Assembly: GCA_001465935.1 (NCBI GenBank)
Contig: LNKV01000033.1
Location: 682,001 to 746,000 of the forward strand
Source of the DNA: Clarireedia homoeocarpa
Taxonomy: Eukaryota; Ascomycota; Leotiomycetes; Helotiales; Rutstroemiaceae
Direction of reading: 5' to 3'
Length of the DNA: 64,000 nt
Every line of letters begins with the position of its first letter. The first letter of the stretch is position 1. Shown here in pieces: positions 1 through 12,322 of this stretch. Below the pieces are notes generated by a model. That model was not told where the DNA came from, did not search any database, and worked only from the letters and a program-made list of their open reading frames with translations. The position numbers were made by a program, and so were the translations under genes.

Positions 1-225
1 CTAACCACATCGCCCGATATAAATAGAGAAGATGCTCGCCCGTACGACCCCGGCGAATTGTGTAGTGATATCCATCCATTTGGCCTTGAGCGATGGGAAT
101 TCTGGCAGAAACGCTTGATCGAGATCAGTGCTGATGCTGAAAAGTTCCAGCTCAGCAGTAGCATGGTTGCCAGACTGGTCGAAGTCTTAAAGCATATGGA
201 TGCTGTTAAACATGCCGGAGCATAG
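1..225 (+). CDS. C-terminal end of a DUF3632-like fungal protein (partial)
   Basis: Frame 1 is open from the first base to a TAG at 223-225 and gives the last 74 residues of a protein whose start lies outside the window. The visible end contains the run HPFGLERWEFWQKRLIEI followed by a short predicted helix (MVARLVEVLKHMDAV). An aromatic, Trp-rich 'LERW-FW-kRL' patch just before the C-terminus is what I associate with the fungal DUF3632 family, which has no established biochemical function. The identification rests on this short tail only; another helical fungal protein is possible. No intron is needed in the visible part. Confidence 0.45.
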   Translation, partial: LTTSPDINREDARPYDPGELCSDIHPFGLERWEFWQKRLIEISADAEKFQLSSSMVARLVEVLKHMDAVKHAGA

Positions 226-2505
226 CCTGGCTTCTGTATGGCTCATTGGCAAGAATGGTAGATCTTATAAGATACTTGGATACTGATATTTGGGGCGGAC
301 TAGTTCAATGTGTGTGTTTTTCCTGCGCTTTGGGATTGCTTGCTTCAATCGGGTAGTTTTTCCTTTCCGCGAAACTTATGCTTATCGTTAAAAAAAAAAA
401 GCAATGATACTGTTTTGGTCATGATCTGACACCAAGGGTATGTGCGTGATCGTAATTTCAATGCCCCCCTTGCAAAGTTGTGACTGACCGACGGGAAGAA
501 AATGGAATGGGCTCTTACTTCGGAAGGGGGGTCTGGTCTGGTCACATCACTGTTCCGGCTACTCTAGTCGTTCTTTGTTTCGGATTATGAGTGATCACTG
601 GCACTGATCAAATTGAAAAGGTTGTGTGATTTAAGTTTGTTTTTGAAGACAGAAACACTGCGTTTTGTACGTTTGTCTAGGTAAGATCACGCTACCCCGC
701 GCGCAGCGCTATATGCACGATAGCAAAGGGACAGCGGCACATAAGGAGGCACATCTGATCATGACGTTTGCTTAACTCTCGCGCAATATTCCTTCCCGGC
801 CTATTCTAAAAAGAGTTAAAATCTGTATCTCTGATGCTCAGGTCCCGGTACTTGCGGTTGGCGATTGTGTAGCTCCCGCTGTCATATTCGGTTATCACAT
901 TGAGTGGGATGCGGCTCGGGAGGGGGGGGGGACCCCAATGGCTAGTGCGGCTTAAGGAAACTGCTGGAAGTGTATTTGGAATCGTTAAATAACCTCAGGA
1001 ATTTGAAACACCACTGGTGGCTTACCCCTTTCTAGAATTCCACCACATTCGGTAGAATGGTTGGGTAAGGCGTGGAGATCTGCTTATACCACGACAAACG
1101 GATTAGGGGACTATTTTGGAAGGTTGCCTTGCAGGACGACATGCGGACTGGGTGGGTCATTCAAAGCAGAAAGTTACCGTGAACTTTAAAAAAACGACAA
1201 CGTGGATCATCTAGTCAACGCAACTAGTACCCAATCCGTCCATTAGAACAAGAAGAGCTTTACTTATTACATGGCGCATTTTGACCAATCGCCCCTTTCT
1301 GCATATGGTAATTTTTGGACGAATATGCTTACAAAAACAAATCCTCTCTCAATCAACTCAAGTCGTAAGAAATCAAGCTCACTTTGCACGCTTACCCCGA
1401 TTGGATTGCAGGCTGCTATTCGCCCTTGTGCTAGCAACATCGAGCTGTCAATGAATTGAACAGTGAACTTTCGAAGCGTCGATACCGACGCAGTGGGATG
1501 GTGTGGGTGGGCTGTGGTGCATTGCCTGTTGCAGATCCTTTTACGCCATCGAAAAAATCAACAGGGATTTTGGAGGATGTTCTGGAATTCCATATTGGGT
1601 GGGTCGAAACGGCGATGCCCGCGACGAGCGTCATGTCGTAAGATGGAATAGCGGGGTCGATCAACATCATCTCCACATGTCCGACGTTGAGACTTTTCCA
1701 AAGAGATGTGGTCTGATCTTTGGAGGGAGATGACGCCAGATCCCCTTTATAGATTTGGTGCAGCCCTGGCCACCTTCTCGCTTTGGTCCCTGCACGCTTG
1801 CTTTAGCCAGGGGTAGATGCATCGATGAGTGAGTGTGTGGTGTCTGTAGCCATAGAACTAGTTCTATTGAAGCATGACTTTGCGCATGCAGCGATGACAA
1901 TGTCGTAGGACTGCAATAGTTGGTCCCCGAATTCCTGCGCTGTTTTGGCGCCATGAACATACATACATAGGATGGACTGAGCAGTCATCGAAATTAAGTT
2001 CTCTGCTAGTTCCAGGTGGATATTTCTTGTGGCTCGTGTGGCACTTGTAACGCTTGTGGCTTGTGTGGACTGTGTGGCTCGTGTAGGGCTGGTGGTGAGT
2101 GAGATTAAGGGTTAGAACTATTTTCAACGGAGATCGGCGCGGAGGATCGGCGCGGAGGGTCGGATATCGCAGCTTTCTCGCCAGAGCGTGGATCATAAGG
2201 AGGAAACCGAGCGGTAAGCGGTAAGCGGTAAGCTTTCTTAATATGGGAAATATTCACGGAGTACGAAGTTAGGAAGTAGAATCTTACCAAAGTACAGTGG
2301 GCGACGCGTAAAATGCGCACAATGAGAAGAAAAGAAAGCGCAATCGTGCAGTAAGAATTACTAAGGCCCGTAATCCTTAATTGCTTGTAAAAAAATTACA
2401 TCTCTCTGTTTGCCATTCGACACGCTCTTCAACACCTCTGCCCACGTAACCATTTCCGACCCATCTCTCGAAAAATTGGGACCCAAAAACGCTGCTAGAT
2501 TCACA
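226..2505. other. Gene-free stretch
   Basis: About 2.3 kb between the DUF3632-like gene end and the first Zn2Cys6 regulator. All open frames here are short and overlap each other on both strands, with no recognisable domain and no good splice series. A run of nine or more G lies near 920-931 and a CTTGTGGC/GTGTGG-type imperfect repeat lies at about 2028-2095. The last few hundred bases presumably hold the promoter of the downstream gene. Confidence 0.6.
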
Positions 2506-5191
2506 ATGGATAAGAGTCCTTCTATAACCGATAAGCGCGTGGATGTTACCGGTACCCGGAAGGACGCGCTGGGGAGAAAGCTCCCACCCAAAGCCAGTCG
2601 CCAGAGATTCAAGCCACAGTTATCGTGCACATTTTGCAGAACCCGGAAGTAAGTCCTCCAACCCGAGTCCAACCTTCCACCTTTGACCCAATCAGACTCA
2701 AATGTGATCGCGGTTCTCCATGCACGAATTGCATGAAACGAGACCTCTCCTCTTCATGCACTTACTTACACAATTTCGCTCGCGAGAGGCCCGCACCTAC
2801 TCAGAAAGTCAGCGGTGGGCCGAAAGATGCACAAGAACGCATTCGACATTTGGAGAAGCTGGTCATTACCTTGATGAATCAAGACAAACTTAAAGATGCA
2901 GTGCCGCCGTCTCCACAATACACTCCATCTCACCCTCCACTGCCCGATACTATTCCTGAAGCTGGTGTGATTTCAGGGCCCCAGGATGATGATTCGATAC
3001 CTGAAACTATCGACCGAATGGGTAGAGTGTCCTTTGATAATAAGCATGAGCAGCAATTCTACATTGGGGGTGGCCATTGGGCTGCCATTCTTGAAAATGT
3101 TTGTTTCCAATTTCTCTTCTCCTTGGTCTGCGTGTTAATATATGGATTACTTCTACAGATAGCAGGCCTTAAAGAATCTATAGGGACCGAAGAATGGCCA
3201 CGAGGAACAGCGCCAGCTGAGAATAAGTACCGAGGGCCAGAGCTTCTGATTGGAGATAACAGATCCGCTTCTCGGGAATCTATATTGGCATGTCTTCCAA
3301 CAAAAGAAGTGATGGAGCGTTCAATCGATTATTTCTACTTCTCCATGGATGGGGCACCTAGTAAATATCTCATTCTCTCTGCCTTACAACTCCACCCTAT
3401 GTGCGAAGGCTGATCCTATGCTAGTGATTGTCCACGGCCCAACTTTCAGGAAGGAGGTAAGAATCGATCCTTTACGTGCAAATGCACAACTGACGACATT
3501 ACAGTATGCAGAGTTTTGGAGGGATCCCGATTCAAAATCCATTGCATGGATTGGTTTATTGTTCTCGATCTTATGTCTTGTCGCCAGTTTTGAATGCATC
3601 AACGGTGAGAACACAACAACGCCTGCCTCCGAAACAATTGTCCGCGACCCAGAAGATCGGGTTAAATTGTTTCGCACAAAGACCGTTCAATGCCTTGTTA
3701 TGAGCAATTACACCGAGCCTGGGGCATATACAGTTGAGACACTATGTCTATACTACATCAGCGAGGGATTTAGCTGCAAAGATACTCTATTCGGAACATG
3801 GATGGTCTTCGGAATCATTGTTCGTGCTGCAATGAGGCTTGGTTTCCATCGCGATGCATCATACTACCCGAACATATCAGTCTTTCGTGGCGAGATGCAG
3901 CGTCGCATATGGTGTGTCGTGGTGCATCTTGACAATCTATCCTCCTGCCAGGTTGGGCTCCCTCGAATGATCAACAAAGGGATGTCGGATACAGAACAGC
4001 CCAGGCTGCTTCTTGATGAGGATCTATTTGAGACGATGGAGTCACTACCACCCGCTAGAGCTAACCATGAATCGAGCGCGGTTGGCCATGCACTTGCCAA
4101 GAATACCATTGCGTCAATATTCGAAAAGATTGCCGATGCAGGAAATTCCATTGTTTCTATGGGTTACGACGAAGTTTTGAAGCTCGATGAACAACTCGCC
4201 GATGCTCGCCGTAATCTCCCCGATTGCTACAAGGTGCAGGATATTGACGATCTAGGTAACGATTTCATCATTCAAACAATCCGAAAGATCTTCATAGAGC
4301 TTCTGTACCTCAAAACCCGGCTATTCCTTCATCGGAGGTTCCTTGTACTTCCAGAATCCTTACACATATACCCATATTCAGTGAAAGTGTGTGTTGAAGC
4401 TTCTATGGATCTCTTACGGTATCAGAAGCACTTGCATTATCAGGCGTCAATCTCCAAGCAGTCGATGTTTGTGAAAAGGTGGATCAATTCTTCCCTAACT
4501 ACGCATGACTTTCTACTCTCGGCAACTCTACTCTGCATCTACCTGGGTAAATCTATTGATGGTGGACACAAGGGTGAAGATAGGCCATCAACCTTCTTTA
4601 TTGAGTGGGGTACAGACGGTATCTTGCAGGCATTACTTGGGTCCTACCAAATCTGGACGGATCCTGAGTACTCTTCTGACGAGAGAACCAAATTTGCAAA
4701 AGTTTTAAAAGCTATGCTACAAAAAGTTGGTAAATGGTCTTCAGCCCAGGACATCGGTAAAGAAGGTGGCAAAGCAACTGCCGAAAAAACCGCCAATGGG
4801 CCGAACGCTGGTAAGTGTGCCTTGTAATACCAATTCTCTGTATTCTACTTACATCCTTGTGAAGTGCATTTGGATACCAATTCTGCCCTCACCAATGATA
4901 CTACACCATTCAGCTTTTTCGATGCCGAGCCGATGGAAGATTTACCATTTGACATGGATATGATGGGTGATTTCATGAATGAAAACATGGATTTTGACTG
5001 GGTAAGTCGACCTATAACGCATTTGGATTACATAAAACCAATCATGTGCACAGAGCCTTTGGGATAGCAATTTCCAGAGTAGTTCTTCAATAGACACTGG
5101 GTTGCAAGCTTGGTCTACTAATACTCACATGCCTTTTCAGGCAGATGTGACCCAAAACAACGTAGATTTGAAGGGGTTACCTGCGAATTGA
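2506..5191 (+). CDS. Zn2Cys6 fungal-specific transcription factor
   Basis: I read seven exons: 2506-2648, 2696-3098, 3159-3360, 3425-3456, 3505-4810, 4865-5001 and 5141-5191, giving 757 residues with all phases consistent. Removing the first intron completes the binuclear zinc cluster: CTFC, then KLKCDR, CTNC and a final Cys in SSSCTY, that is CX2CX6C...CX2CX7C. The large exon 5 carries the fungal-specific transcription-factor middle homology region, with landmarks 'TFRKE/YAEFWRDP', 'CLYYISEGF', 'AMRLGFHRD' and 'EMQRRIWCVVVHLD'. The C-terminus is acidic and hydrophobic (DLPFDMDMMGDF...), as in an activation domain. It should bind CGG-type DNA motifs in the nucleus; targets are unknown. An in-frame upstream ATG at 2410 would add 32 residues; I prefer 2506 because the added stretch has no feature. 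It sits directly upstream of oxalate decarboxylase in the same direction, so a pathway-regulator role is possible but unproven. Confidence 0.88.
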
Positions 5192-6257
5192 GCCGGAAAA
5201 GAGGTTACGTGGTCGCACGAGAAATATGCAAAAGCTTATTCTAAATTCTCCCTGGCCAAGGAAGCTTGAAGAATCTTGGGCGTGGGGAAGAGTACCATTG
5301 GTCGGTAAATGACGTGCGTCAGATCCCCGTTGCATGATGTTGGACAAACACCAAGCCACGCAATTCTGCACGGCGATATCCAATTAGGTTGACATCTCAA
5401 TAAAGTGACGATTAGAGCAAATTTTTGTGTCAAACTATTCTGTAAGCTTGGGCGAGACCACATTAATGTGCCACCTGATAGCAATGATAGCAATGAAGAT
5501 ATTGCCCTCTTAACAAGGCAGGTGGGCTGTTGAAGAACGCGTTTTGGTGTCATGTTACCCATAATGGCAATTCATAAGTCCGGATCCGTATCTAGATTTT
5601 GGAGCTAATCGTGTGATATTGCGTCTGGGAGTCTTTCGACCGTTCTACTGGCTCATATTCTGCCAGGTAGCATTTTGTGGGACAAAATCTTGTTCTGTAA
5701 TGCAACGTTAATTATGAGTAATGGAGCAGAGATTACTCATTCAAGAGAATGCCCAATCTCTGACGATCTGGGTTTTGTCGATCCAGCTTCGGAACCGAGG
5801 CGTTTATATTTAGAGCCCAAATTTTTGGTCGACGACTTGAAGAAGAGCTACTGAACTAGGTGTTTACCCCGCATAACATCTATTTCTGATCGAGACATAC
5901 CGGCATTCACCAATCTATCCCCGACTTATAGCCGATACCATCATCATGTTAGAAGATCAAAACCGCGACTTGCGATGCTGTTATTGCTGGAGAGCTTCTG
6001 CCAAGAGCAAGCTTGCTCATTGTGGGATGTGTGCTGTTTGATTCTGGTGGTGTCCTAGGACGGAGCGACTATTTCCGCAGTTCTGAAGTCTTTCATGCAC
6101 TATCGATATGCGCGGAGACAGAAACAGAGAACAATGCTCACTGTTGGGACATAAAAGTGTGTGCGCCTGCCCCGAATGATCTGTTTGTTCCTATCATCAT
6201 CCATCTGAGCTTTCTTCTCCGAATTCAGCGTTCGAAACAGCGAGAAATCATTCCATC
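5192..6257. promoter_or_regulatory. Upstream region of oxalate decarboxylase
   Basis: About 1.07 kb without a gene between the first regulator and the oxalate decarboxylase start. Three GCCARG hexamers, the core recognised by the pH regulator PacC, occur on the plus strand at 5255-5260, 5662-5667 and 6000-6005. Oxalate metabolism in related fungi is pH-responsive, but a hexamer of this type is expected roughly once or twice per kb by chance, so this is suggestive only. A TATA-like ATAAAAG lies near 6152-6158. Confidence 0.4.
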
Positions 6258-7865
6258 ATGAACCGCCTGATTACCTTTACTTTTCTACTCGTAGGCTGTG
6301 TCCTTCAACAAGGAGTTCTAGCAGCTCCAACTGGGGACCCTCTTCTAGGATACAGCCCCTCGAACGTCGTCATCCACCAAAACACCGACAAAATCAACTA
6401 TGATCTGGCAGCAGGTCAAACTGATGCCGCGAATGTAGGCCCCTATCTCGACTTTGACAATGTCCAGAACCCAGAACCCATCCGCGGCACAAAGGGCGGC
6501 ACGGATCCAGGCCCAAGAACCGAAGCAATCGACAGACTCAACCCCGATAAACTTGCTCCACCAGGGACGGACCACGGAAGTGTCAGCAACGCACAGTGGC
6601 CGATGGGCCTGAGCCACGCCAAGTTGGGCCTGGGTGGTGCAGGCTGGTCTCGACAACAAAATGTGGATAATATACCCGCTGCCACTGAGATGGCAGGCGT
6701 GGATATGCGGTTGGAACCTGGTGCCTATCGCGAGTTGCATTGGCACAAGGCGGCTGAGTGGGCTTATGTCTTGAATGGGAGTGTCAGAGTTCAGGCTGTC
6801 AATGAAGATAGTCAGACCTTCGTAGATGATGTTAGCGCTGGAGATGTTTGGTATTTCCCTCCGTAAGTAAAACATTTACTGAAATAGCCCTGTCTCTATG
6901 TTTGACAATAGGCATTGAGCATGACTCCTCTTACGTTGGACGAGAAGTCGCTTGAAGGTCGTACCACATGACTTACTAATACTTCTTTAAGGGGTATACC
7001 ACATTCGCTGCAAGGCCTTGACGGTGGCGCCGAATTCCTCTTGGTCTTCGATGATGGAAGCTTCTCGGAGGACAACACGTTCTTAGCCTCCGAGATTTTT
7101 GCTCATAATCCGGTAAGTAACTTTGCTATCGCCAATCCCATCAACCAGCTGATGATTTGCGCAGCTCGAAGTATTGTCGAAGAACTTCCAACTCCCGCAA
7201 TCCGCCTGGAAGAACATTCCAGCTGGAGAGCTGTTCATCTTCCCCGGCACACCGGCGCCCGAAGACATCGCAAAACAGAACGTTGTCGGCGCAGCTGGAG
7301 TCGCTCCTAGAGAACAGTCCTTCACCTACCATCTCTCGAAAGCGAATAATACACATGAAACCGCTGGAGGATCCGTGAAAATTATAGACCCAACGACATT
7401 CCCTTTGGCGAATTTTTTTAGTGCAGCAATCGTCACCGTCAAACCAGGCGCGATACGAGAAATACATTGGCATACAACCAGTGATGAATGGTCATTTTTC
7501 ATCGCGGGCAGTGCTCGTATCAGTATCTACGCTGCGCAAGGACTTGCCAGGACATTCGATTACCACGCTGGTGACTGTGGATACATCCCTAAATCTATGA
7601 CGCACTATGTTGAGAACGTCGGACAAGATGATCTGGTATACATCGAGGTGTTGCAGGCTGATCATTTCTCTGGTAATTACTATTCATATCTTTCCGTTTG
7701 GGGTGGGTCGAAGCTGACTTCTCGGCATTAGATATCGCTGTCGGTCAATGGCTGGCCTTGACACCGTCGCAGATTGTGGCTGACACTTTGAATTTAACTA
7801 ACGAGACTGTGTCATCTTTCAAGAAAGATAAGCAATTCATCGTCAAGGGGGATGTGGTTCAGTGA
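6258..7865 (+). CDS. Secreted bicupin oxalate decarboxylase
   Basis: Four exons (6258-6862, 6992-7112, 7165-7672, 7732-7865) give 455 residues. The enzyme splits oxalate to formate and CO2 at Mn(II) sites and should be secreted or in the cell wall: the N-terminus is a classical signal peptide with a hydrophobic core (TFTFLLVGCVL) and a likely cut near GVLAA-PTG. Both cupin domains keep their metal ligands: HWHKAAEW with His161, His163, Glu167 and His206 (IPHSL), and HWHTTSDEW with His343, His345, Glu350 and His389 (MTHYVEN). The first domain also has FDDGSFSEDNTF, whose Glu228 matches the SEN(S) lid glutamate that separates decarboxylases from oxalate oxidases. Length and order match fungal and Bacillus OxdC enzymes. 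Without removing intron 3 the frame would run into an alternative end at 7731; the spliced end (DIAVGQWLAL...) restores the conserved C-terminal helices. In oxalate-secreting fungi such enzymes limit oxalate and low-pH stress. Confidence 0.95.
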
Positions 7866-8624
7866 TTGAGCATTAATACATCGTGTAGTGTTCGATGTTG
7901 TAATGATTTCTCTGCGACTATTTTAGTTGTCGGGTTTGCCTATCGTTACAGCTTTCTTCACTCACTATCTTGTATCGTGTTATTCTTGGCACAGTAGCCT
8001 CTGGTCATGCATTCCTCAAGTTCTAAGGTTACTATTAGTCGGCAAAAGGAGGCTCTATCCCTACTCCATGAAACTTTTCTCGTCGTGTACATATAGTTTT
8101 CTTGTATGTGAAGAAAGCGTGTTGCCGTTCGACGAATGACCGTGCAATGTGACTCCTGAAGCGTAAAGAAAATGAGCGAAATGATTTTATGTATCATGAA
8201 GTGAATCAGTGAGTAGGTTAGCGATTATAAAAGTAAGCAGTCATAAGCAAACTATCCAGCATCTATGCCTCCAGACGCCGGCATCCCAATGATCGTCTTT
8301 TTCACGTGCAACAAAGCCCATCTGATTGCCTGCTTAAGTTAGTCACTGCTCTAACTGATCATGGATTAGGCTTAGTTGGAAATGTAAGGCTGCAAGCGCT
8401 ATCGTATGTCAATACAGTAGCATAATGTACAGGGATTATCAGTCTAAATAAATGTCTTGGTCATACTTTAATCTGTGAGGCTACATTGACGGTTTGACGT
8501 TTTAGTAATTTTTTCCTTCAGAAATCTTGCATGCTATTTAGCCTTGATATCGTTGTCCTCTTCGAACTTCTCATTATATCTTGAGGTAGCAAATATTGCA
8601 CCGGCTCACTAACATATCGCTGCC
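7866..8624. other. Gene-free stretch
   Basis: About 760 bases holding the 3' region of oxalate decarboxylase and the promoter of the second Zn2Cys6 regulator. The open frames seen on either strand (for example 7927-8139) have no domain and no splice partner. I see no clear element. Confidence 0.5.
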
Positions 8625-11495
8625 ATGTCGACATCACCCGAGCAAGATACAATAAGCGCATCGACGCTCGATAACGCTGCATCGCAAACGAATACAACAA
8701 ATGCGACGACGGCAGAAGTGAAAGGGAGGGGGCCAGAGAAAACGATATCCTGTGTGTCATGCAGGCGGAGGAAATTGAAATGCGACCGTGTCAAACCGAA
8801 ATGTGGCACTTGCGGGAGGTTGAGGCATGAGTGCGAATATCCTGAAAGAAGGAGGAATCCAGGAACGAAGAGAAGAAACATGAAGGAATTGGAAGCAAGA
8901 TTGGCACAAGTGGAGACTCAACTTGTTGCAGAGACGAAGCAGATGGCTGCTAATTCGAGCGCGGCCGAACCGAATGTCAGCCCTGGTTGGAATGCGATGA
9001 ATATGGATATGGACATCAATTGCAATGATGGAGAATTGCAGAATTTGGTATTCGATATGCTACAAGGAAATATGGGGGGTATTGGAGCTGAGCCCAATGT
9101 GCCGATCGGAGATTACTTTTCGCAGGAGATTGTGAGCTTGGGACTACAAGAACCTCTACCCCCGGATAGCCTAATGAGTGAACTGTATGTTTGGTGCGGC
9201 TCAAGACCTCCTTTGGCCCTTTGCTGATGCTAGCAGGTATCGGATCTATTTTGAGAGATATCATGCTACTATGCCCATAATACACAAACCAAGATTCTAT
9301 GCGAGCCTAGATTTACCCATACACCTCAAACCTCAAGTTTCGCTGCGCTATGCCATGATGTTGCTAGCTGCATGTGAGATTTCCCTGATCTTCTTAAGGT
9401 AACGCAGCTAATGATTCAAAGCACACTCCGATTCATACAGAAATTATGCTGGGATATTTTACGAGCGAGCAAGGAGATACGCTGAGTTGGCAGAGATGAA
9501 GGTTGCTAATCCGTGGGAGGATGTTTATATCTGGAGGCTAATGACCATCAGGGACGTGGCGAATCGTTCGTTAATATCCAGTTTTTACAGACTTGGATAC
9601 TCATCGCAAATTACGAGGCTACAAATGCTTATTTTACTCGAGCTTGGATGAGTACTGGAAGATGGTGAGCTTTTCAACCCACATCCTGAATCCCGCTCAC
9701 AATCGCAGTGCACGGTTGTGCCACATGCTTGGGCTTGGGAAGATTGATCAAGAGGGCGGGTTCACAGGCAAGCGACTCTTAAACCCCGCAAAAGATTGGA
9801 TCGAGTTAGAGGAGCGTCGAAGAGCATTCTGGGCATCATTTTATGCTGATCGGTGGGCCAGCTCTGCTACGGGGTGGCAGATGATGTTTGATGATAAGAC
9901 TGTAAGACTCCTCCCAACTGCTACGATGCAAAAGCTGACACCCGAAGATTGAAACAAACATGCCTGCTTCTGATGAAGCTTATGAGCTAGGAATTGAACA
10001 AGAAATGAACTCTCTCGCCGATGCAATGACCCCTGATGGAGCGGCCAAGATAACATCATTTGGTAGCATTGTTCTAGCGGCTTGCTTGTTCGGGCACAAC
10101 ACGGATCATATGTTCAAGAGGGGACCGAACGAACGTCCAGACGATTTGGCTAATGGCGAGTTTTGGAAGAGACATCGGAGAATAGATAATGTTCTGTCTA
10201 GTACATTCATGTTCCTTCCAGATCATCTTCGGCTGCCTTTTGGGATTCGAGATATGAACGTCGTATTCTTTCACATGAATATCCACACTTCAACCATGTA
10301 GGTGATCTGCCACGTGCCGTTGGATAGCGCTAATCTATTACAGTTGCCTACACCAAGGAGCCATCCTCACTGCTCAGAAGCATGGCATTAATAAGGCATT
10401 CATAAGGCAAAGTGAAGCGAGATGTCTTATGGCTGCTGAAGAAGTCGCAAATATCATGCGTCTTATAAGTCATCTTGACTCCTCTAAGGTCGGTTTCTTG
10501 CTCCACATAGTGCAATCATATCTAACGGAGAACAGATGAGCTCCTGGACCGGGTTCTGCTTATATGTGGCGGGAGGAGTTTTTCTCCATGATATTCGCAA
10601 GCCCAATCCAAATCCGCAATCAACCAGCAACCTTGATTTTATCCTCTCAGTCATGAAAGCCTTTGGAAATCGGCATTCAGTTACTCAACATTTCAGCGCC
10701 CAACTCGAGTTCGATATCGAAAATAGCAACCTAGAACCCTCCAAAATGACCAGCCATGTCTATAAATCATATGAGAAGGTCTTTGCTACACTCGACGATC
10801 ACGATTTATGCAGTTTCTCAATGACTCGTATGAACAAACCGGAGCACTCAAAAAATGCAAGTGGAAATGAAAATGGAGCACCAGCGAACGAAACCATTCC
10901 TGTCAGTCTAGCAGGCGTGTTGCCTGCCCAAACTTCATCTGGATTATACGACAATCACGCACAAACACATTATCCAAATGTAGTATCCAATCATCGGTCC
11001 CAACCAGATTCTGGTAGCGATACGTTTGACACAGATTTTAGTTTCGCAATGGGGAATACACCATCTTCGGATTCATCGGCAAGTGTGCAGAATGCTGCGG
11101 GGACAAATACGTATGCGTATCGAACGCCGAAGCCGAATGAGATGGATGGATTTGGAACAGGGGATAATGCATGGGCTTTTGAGACGGGATTCCTGGGCGG
11201 TGATTTGGGACTGGGTGGGAATGGGTTGAGTGCTGTTGATGGTGGTATGGGACTTATGAATGAGGTAGATTCGACGGGGTATAGGTTCGGAGGAACAGAT
11301 GGGGGGGCAGAGGGGGCAGGGGCAGGGGCAGGAGCAGGAGTAGGAGTAGGAGCAGGAGTAGGAGGGGAAGGGGTTAGAATGAGTGAGGAAAATCCACCGG
11401 AAAATGAACTTCTGAACAGTTTGTTGAATTCGACTCCGCTTTGGGAAGGAGGAATTGTTTCGCTGGGGAGTCGTGGCAGTGTGCCGCGTTGTTAG
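8625..11495 (+). CDS. Zn2Cys6 fungal-specific transcription factor with Gly-rich tail
   Basis: Eight exons (8625-9184, 9237-9373, 9422-9522, 9582-9664, 9709-9901, 9948-10297, 10344-10488, 10536-11495) give 842 residues. The N-terminal zinc cluster is uninterrupted: CVSCRRRKLKCDR, CGTC and HECEYPERRR, followed by a basic linker (NPGTKRRNMKELEARLAQVE) that begins a coiled-coil dimerisation helix. The middle homology region is clear after splicing: YFERYHATMPIIHKPRF, SLRYAMMLLAA, FYERARRYAEL, QTWILIANYEA, RLCHMLGLGKID and EERRRAFWASFYADRW. The donor of the third intron is the least certain choice (9523, GTTTAT); a donor at 9502 is also in phase and would remove seven residues. The C-terminal 200 residues are low complexity, Ser/Asn/Gly rich, with a Gly-Ala-Val run encoded at about 11307-11370. 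It lies downstream of oxalate decarboxylase in the same direction. DNA targets cannot be inferred from sequence. Confidence 0.88.
11307..11367 (+). repeat. Coding GGGGCA/GGAGTA microsatellite
   Basis: Six-base units of the type GGGGCA, GGAGCA and GGAGTA run through the last exon of the second regulator and encode alternating Gly-Ala then Gly-Val. The units stay in frame, so length changes would alter the tail without breaking the protein. Confidence 0.8.
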
Positions 11496-12098
11496 TTATG
11501 CTTTGCTTGATTGCACAGGTCTGGTCGACAGATGGTTGACTATTTTGGTCACGTTGGCGTTTGGGAGAAGTGGATAAAGAACTCTATGGTGAATGGAGTG
11601 AGGTTATCCTATATGATATGGTATAAGTTATGGGAGCACGGTGGGTTCATCTATGATTACTTATATACACAACAATGTACAATAGGAAGCACAAACCTCA
11701 TATATAAAAAGAGAAAAGGCAAGAGGAAGAGGGAAATCTTCGATCGAGGATATCGCTGTACTCTATTCTATTCTATTCTATCCCACTCTCCTCTCCTCTT
11801 TTCCACTAAATGGAATAGTATCACATTGATGGTTAGAATCACCAGACGCACATCATTTTAATTGAGCATAAGTTAACTAACTAAATGATGCCGTCCTCTT
11901 CCGCGTTGCCTGCGGCGTGGGTAGGTAGGTAGGTTTTTTGCTCTGAACTTTTCAAACCCACCTACCTGTACGCATGTCAGTTACACATATATATGTAAGG
12001 AAGTACATACGTAGCGTGGATGGATTGAAAGTCGAACAACCTCCACAGATAGACAGGCAGTAAAGTAAGTAACTGACTGCACAGTGCCTACTTCTTAA

Positions 12099-12123
12099 GT
12101 GAGTGAGTGAGTGAGTGAGTGAG
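12099..12123. repeat. GAGT tetranucleotide microsatellite
   Basis: About six perfect GAGT units in a row inside a gene-free region; one of several different microsatellites within 500 bases. Confidence 0.85.
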
Positions 12124-12280
12124 CCGAGCTTATTTATGCCTATGAAAGGGAGCTTACTTACTCAATTACGAGGAGGAGGATGATGATGATGATTGATGTT
12201 CAGGGCTTGGATGTCCAAACCGCAGTCAAATTCAAATTCAAAGTCAAATCATAAACTTACTTACTTACTCTCTGTTAACA

Positions 12281-12322
12281 CGGTATGGTATAGTATGGTA
12301 TAGTATGGTATGGTATGATATA
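12281..12322. repeat. Pentanucleotide GGTAT/AGTAT run
   Basis: Eight or so five-base units alternating GGTAT and AGTAT, slightly degenerate at the right end. Confidence 0.8.

Noticed and set aside
1431..2196. Overlapping frames on both strands as a possible gene upstream of the first regulator
   Set aside because: All are under 111 codons, mutually overlapping, and carry no domain or splice signals that join them.
5255..6005. PacC-type GCCARG sites upstream of oxalate decarboxylase as firm regulatory sites
   Set aside because: Three hexamers in about 1 kb is close to chance; mentioned only as a possibility in the promoter entry.
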